5,668 bases of DNA from Thiocapsa sp035467215 (lineage in GTDB: Bacteria > Pseudomonadota > Gammaproteobacteria > Chromatiales > Chromatiaceae), in assembly GCF_035467215.1 (NCBI RefSeq), contig NZ_DATITZ010000332.1, positions 1 through 5,668 of the forward strand, read 5' to 3'. Below the pieces are notes generated by a model, which was given only the letters and a program-made list of their open reading frames with translations, searched no databases and was not told where the DNA came from. This document shows, in pieces, positions 4,922-5,668 of this stretch (position 1 is its first letter; each line of letters opens with the position of its first letter). Made by a program: the position numbers and the translations under genes.

Positions 4922-5644
4922 ATGCAACCTGTACGGGTATTGGTGATCGGCGACAGTCTCTCCGCAAGGGGCCTGATCCGGGCACTCATCGAGGCCGCGC
5001 CCGGCCTTGTCGTCTGCGGCGAGGCTGCGGATGGTCGGAAGGCGGTCGAGAAGGCCCTGGCGCTCAAGCCGGTCGTCGTCACCATGGATCTTCAGATGCC
5101 CGAGATGGACGGGATGCGGACCATGACACCTATTGTTCAACTTATTTTTGCTAGCCTCCTTACTGTCCGGTCAGGCCGGCACCGGCAAGACCAGCATCGC
5201 CTGCAGCTTTGCCCGAGCCGCCTGCGAGGCCGGGATCTCGACCCTCTGCATCAGCTTCGAGAAGAGCCTCGACGAGCTGATCCGCAACCAGCGCAGTATC
5301 GGCATCGATCTCGCACGCTATCACCGCGAGGACAATCACACGGTCGACGGCCTCGGCGCCCTGCTGTTGCAACCGGTTCGGGCGGTGGAGCTGGGTCTGG
5401 AGGAGCATCTGATGCGGGTCATCCGCTCGGTGCGCCGGCATCGCCCGGCGCTCGTCATCCTGGATCCGGTCAGCGGTCTGGCCGGTCGCAGCCGCGATCC
5501 GGTCTCCAAAGAGATGCTGCTGCGCCTGCTCTATCTGATCAAGGAGGAAGGCGTCACCACGGTCGCGACCGAGCTGCTCGGCGACGACAGCGCAGGCGTC
5601 AGTCATCTCGATATCTCCTCCATCATCCTAGATCCGGCAGTTGA
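4922..5644 (+). CDS. CheB/CheY-like receiver domain, truncated; remainder of frame is not native
   Basis: The first 68 residues are a receiver domain: VRVLVIGDS (strand 1 and acidic pocket), AAPGLVVCGEAADGRKAVEKA, then KPVVVTMDLQMPEMDGM with phosphoacceptor Asp56 (codon 5087-5089). The style (VVTMDLQMPEMDG) is most like the N-terminal receiver of the chemotaxis methylesterase CheB, which fits a position 14 bp after a chemoreceptor gene. A GGGG element at 4912-4915 sits 6 nt before the ATG. The first acid of the usual DD pair is Gly10. After about residue 68 the match stops. The receiver's last strands and helices, and any methylesterase domain, are absent. The frame runs on to a TGA at 5642 through DNA that codes for a KaiC-like protein in another frame, giving an arginine-rich nonsense tail. 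It is best read as a gene remnant: the receiver identity is strong, a functional product is unlikely. Confidence 0.6.
   Translation: MQPVRVLVIGDSLSARGLIRALIEAAPGLVVCGEAADGRKAVEKALALKPVVVTMDLQMPEMDGMRTMTPIVQLIFASLLTVRSGRHRQDQHRLQLCPSRLRGRDLDPLHQLREEPRRADPQPAQYRHRSRTLSPRGQSHGRRPRRPAVATGSGGGAGSGGASDAGHPLGAPASPGARHPGSGQRSGRSQPRSGLQRDAAAPALSDQGGRRHHGRDRAARRRQRRRQSSRYLLHHPRSGS
5127..5162. other. AT-rich junction between receiver fragment and KaiC-like fragment
   Basis: This 36-bp stretch is clearly AT-rich (TATTGTTCAACTTATTTTTG in its centre) inside otherwise GC-rich coding DNA. The receiver homology ends just before it and KaiC homology begins at or just after it, in a frame shifted by +1. It looks like a scar left at a deletion or insertion breakpoint. 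No terminal inverted repeat or target duplication is evident. Confidence 0.55.
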
Positions 5645-5668
5645 ACGGCCCCTGGAGTGCGTCCCGCG
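5133..5668 (+). pseudogene. KaiC-family (RecA-like) ATPase domain, 5'-truncated and running off the window
   Basis: Read in the frame whose codons start at 5151, the DNA encodes SLLSGQAGTGKTSIACSF. Walker A (GQAGTGKT) is at 5169-5192, followed by CISFEKSLDELIRNQRSIG and then ALVILDPVSGL with the Walker B Asp codon at 5463-5465. KEMLLRLLYLIKEEGVTTVATELL and GVSHLDISSIIL come next. This order matches one KaiC domain, with the DP after Walker B more like the second (CII) domain. KaiC-type ATPases act in circadian timing in cyanobacteria and in signal transduction elsewhere. Everything before the Walker A strand is missing: the first domain and the usual SGIPGLDEMLGGG entry. Only TTG codons at 5133 and 5148, without Shine-Dalgarno, could start this frame. 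The second Glu of the usual FEES motif is Lys (FEKS). The frame is open at the window end. Homology is strong; function as encoded is doubtful. Confidence 0.72.

Noticed and set aside
3552..4985. 477-codon open frame on the minus strand opposite the chemoreceptor gene
   Set aside because: It mirrors a GC-rich coding region, is compositionally biased and shows no recognisable domain. The plus strand carries clear sensor and signalling homology.
5141..5155. Programmed +1 frameshift joining the receiver to the KaiC domain at the T5 run
   Set aside because: Both domains are cut in mid-fold at the join, so shifting frame would not make a sensible protein. No known slippery or stimulatory element is evident.
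5160..5606. 148-codon minus-strand frame opposite the KaiC-like fragment
   Set aside because: The plus strand has Walker A and B motifs in order; the minus frame is a shadow.

Overview
The window is GC-rich, tightly packed bacterial DNA. A DegQ-type protease, a DsrC-family sulfur-relay protein, MalQ, a chemoreceptor with a dCache-like sensor and a KaiC-family ATPase together suggest a gammaproteobacterium. A purple sulfur bacterium (Chromatiaceae-like) fits best, but this is inferred from gene content and protein style, not from a marker gene.

Layout: (1) positions 1-1170, + strand, the 3' part of a DegQ/DegP-family periplasmic protease whose signal peptide lies before the window. (2) 1171-1454, a non-coding gap with two hairpins after the protease and a small palindrome next to a TTGACA box. 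(3) 1455-1796, +, a DsrC/TusE-family protein of normal length with an unusual cysteine-rich C-terminal tail. (4) 1797-1915, a short convergent gap with overlapping inverted repeats. (5) 1916-3424, - strand, a complete malQ (4-alpha-glucanotransferase). (6) 3425-3527, a gap between malQ and the divergent chemoreceptor gene, with three copies of an 8-bp motif. (7) 3528-4907, +, a chemoreceptor-like gene that is in frame but lacks its second membrane helix and the tip of its signalling hairpin. (8) 4922 to about 5126, +, a CheB/CheY-like receiver domain cut off just after its phosphorylation-site loop. (9) about 5163 to the window end, +, a KaiC-family ATPase domain that begins almost at its Walker A motif and lies in a different frame from the receiver. 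A short AT-rich stretch separates the two.

The left part holds ordinary, unrelated housekeeping genes (envelope protein quality control, sulfur relay, maltodextrin metabolism). The right part, from 3.5 kb on, looks like a former chemosensory/signalling locus (receptor, CheB-like regulator, KaiC-like ATPase) that has suffered at least three deletions within about 0.8 kb. Whether this is real gene decay, a rearranged but working locus or an assembly artefact cannot be decided from this sequence. I see no rRNA, tRNA, CRISPR array or transposase. The most noteworthy intact gene is the DsrC paralogue with the altered redox tail.
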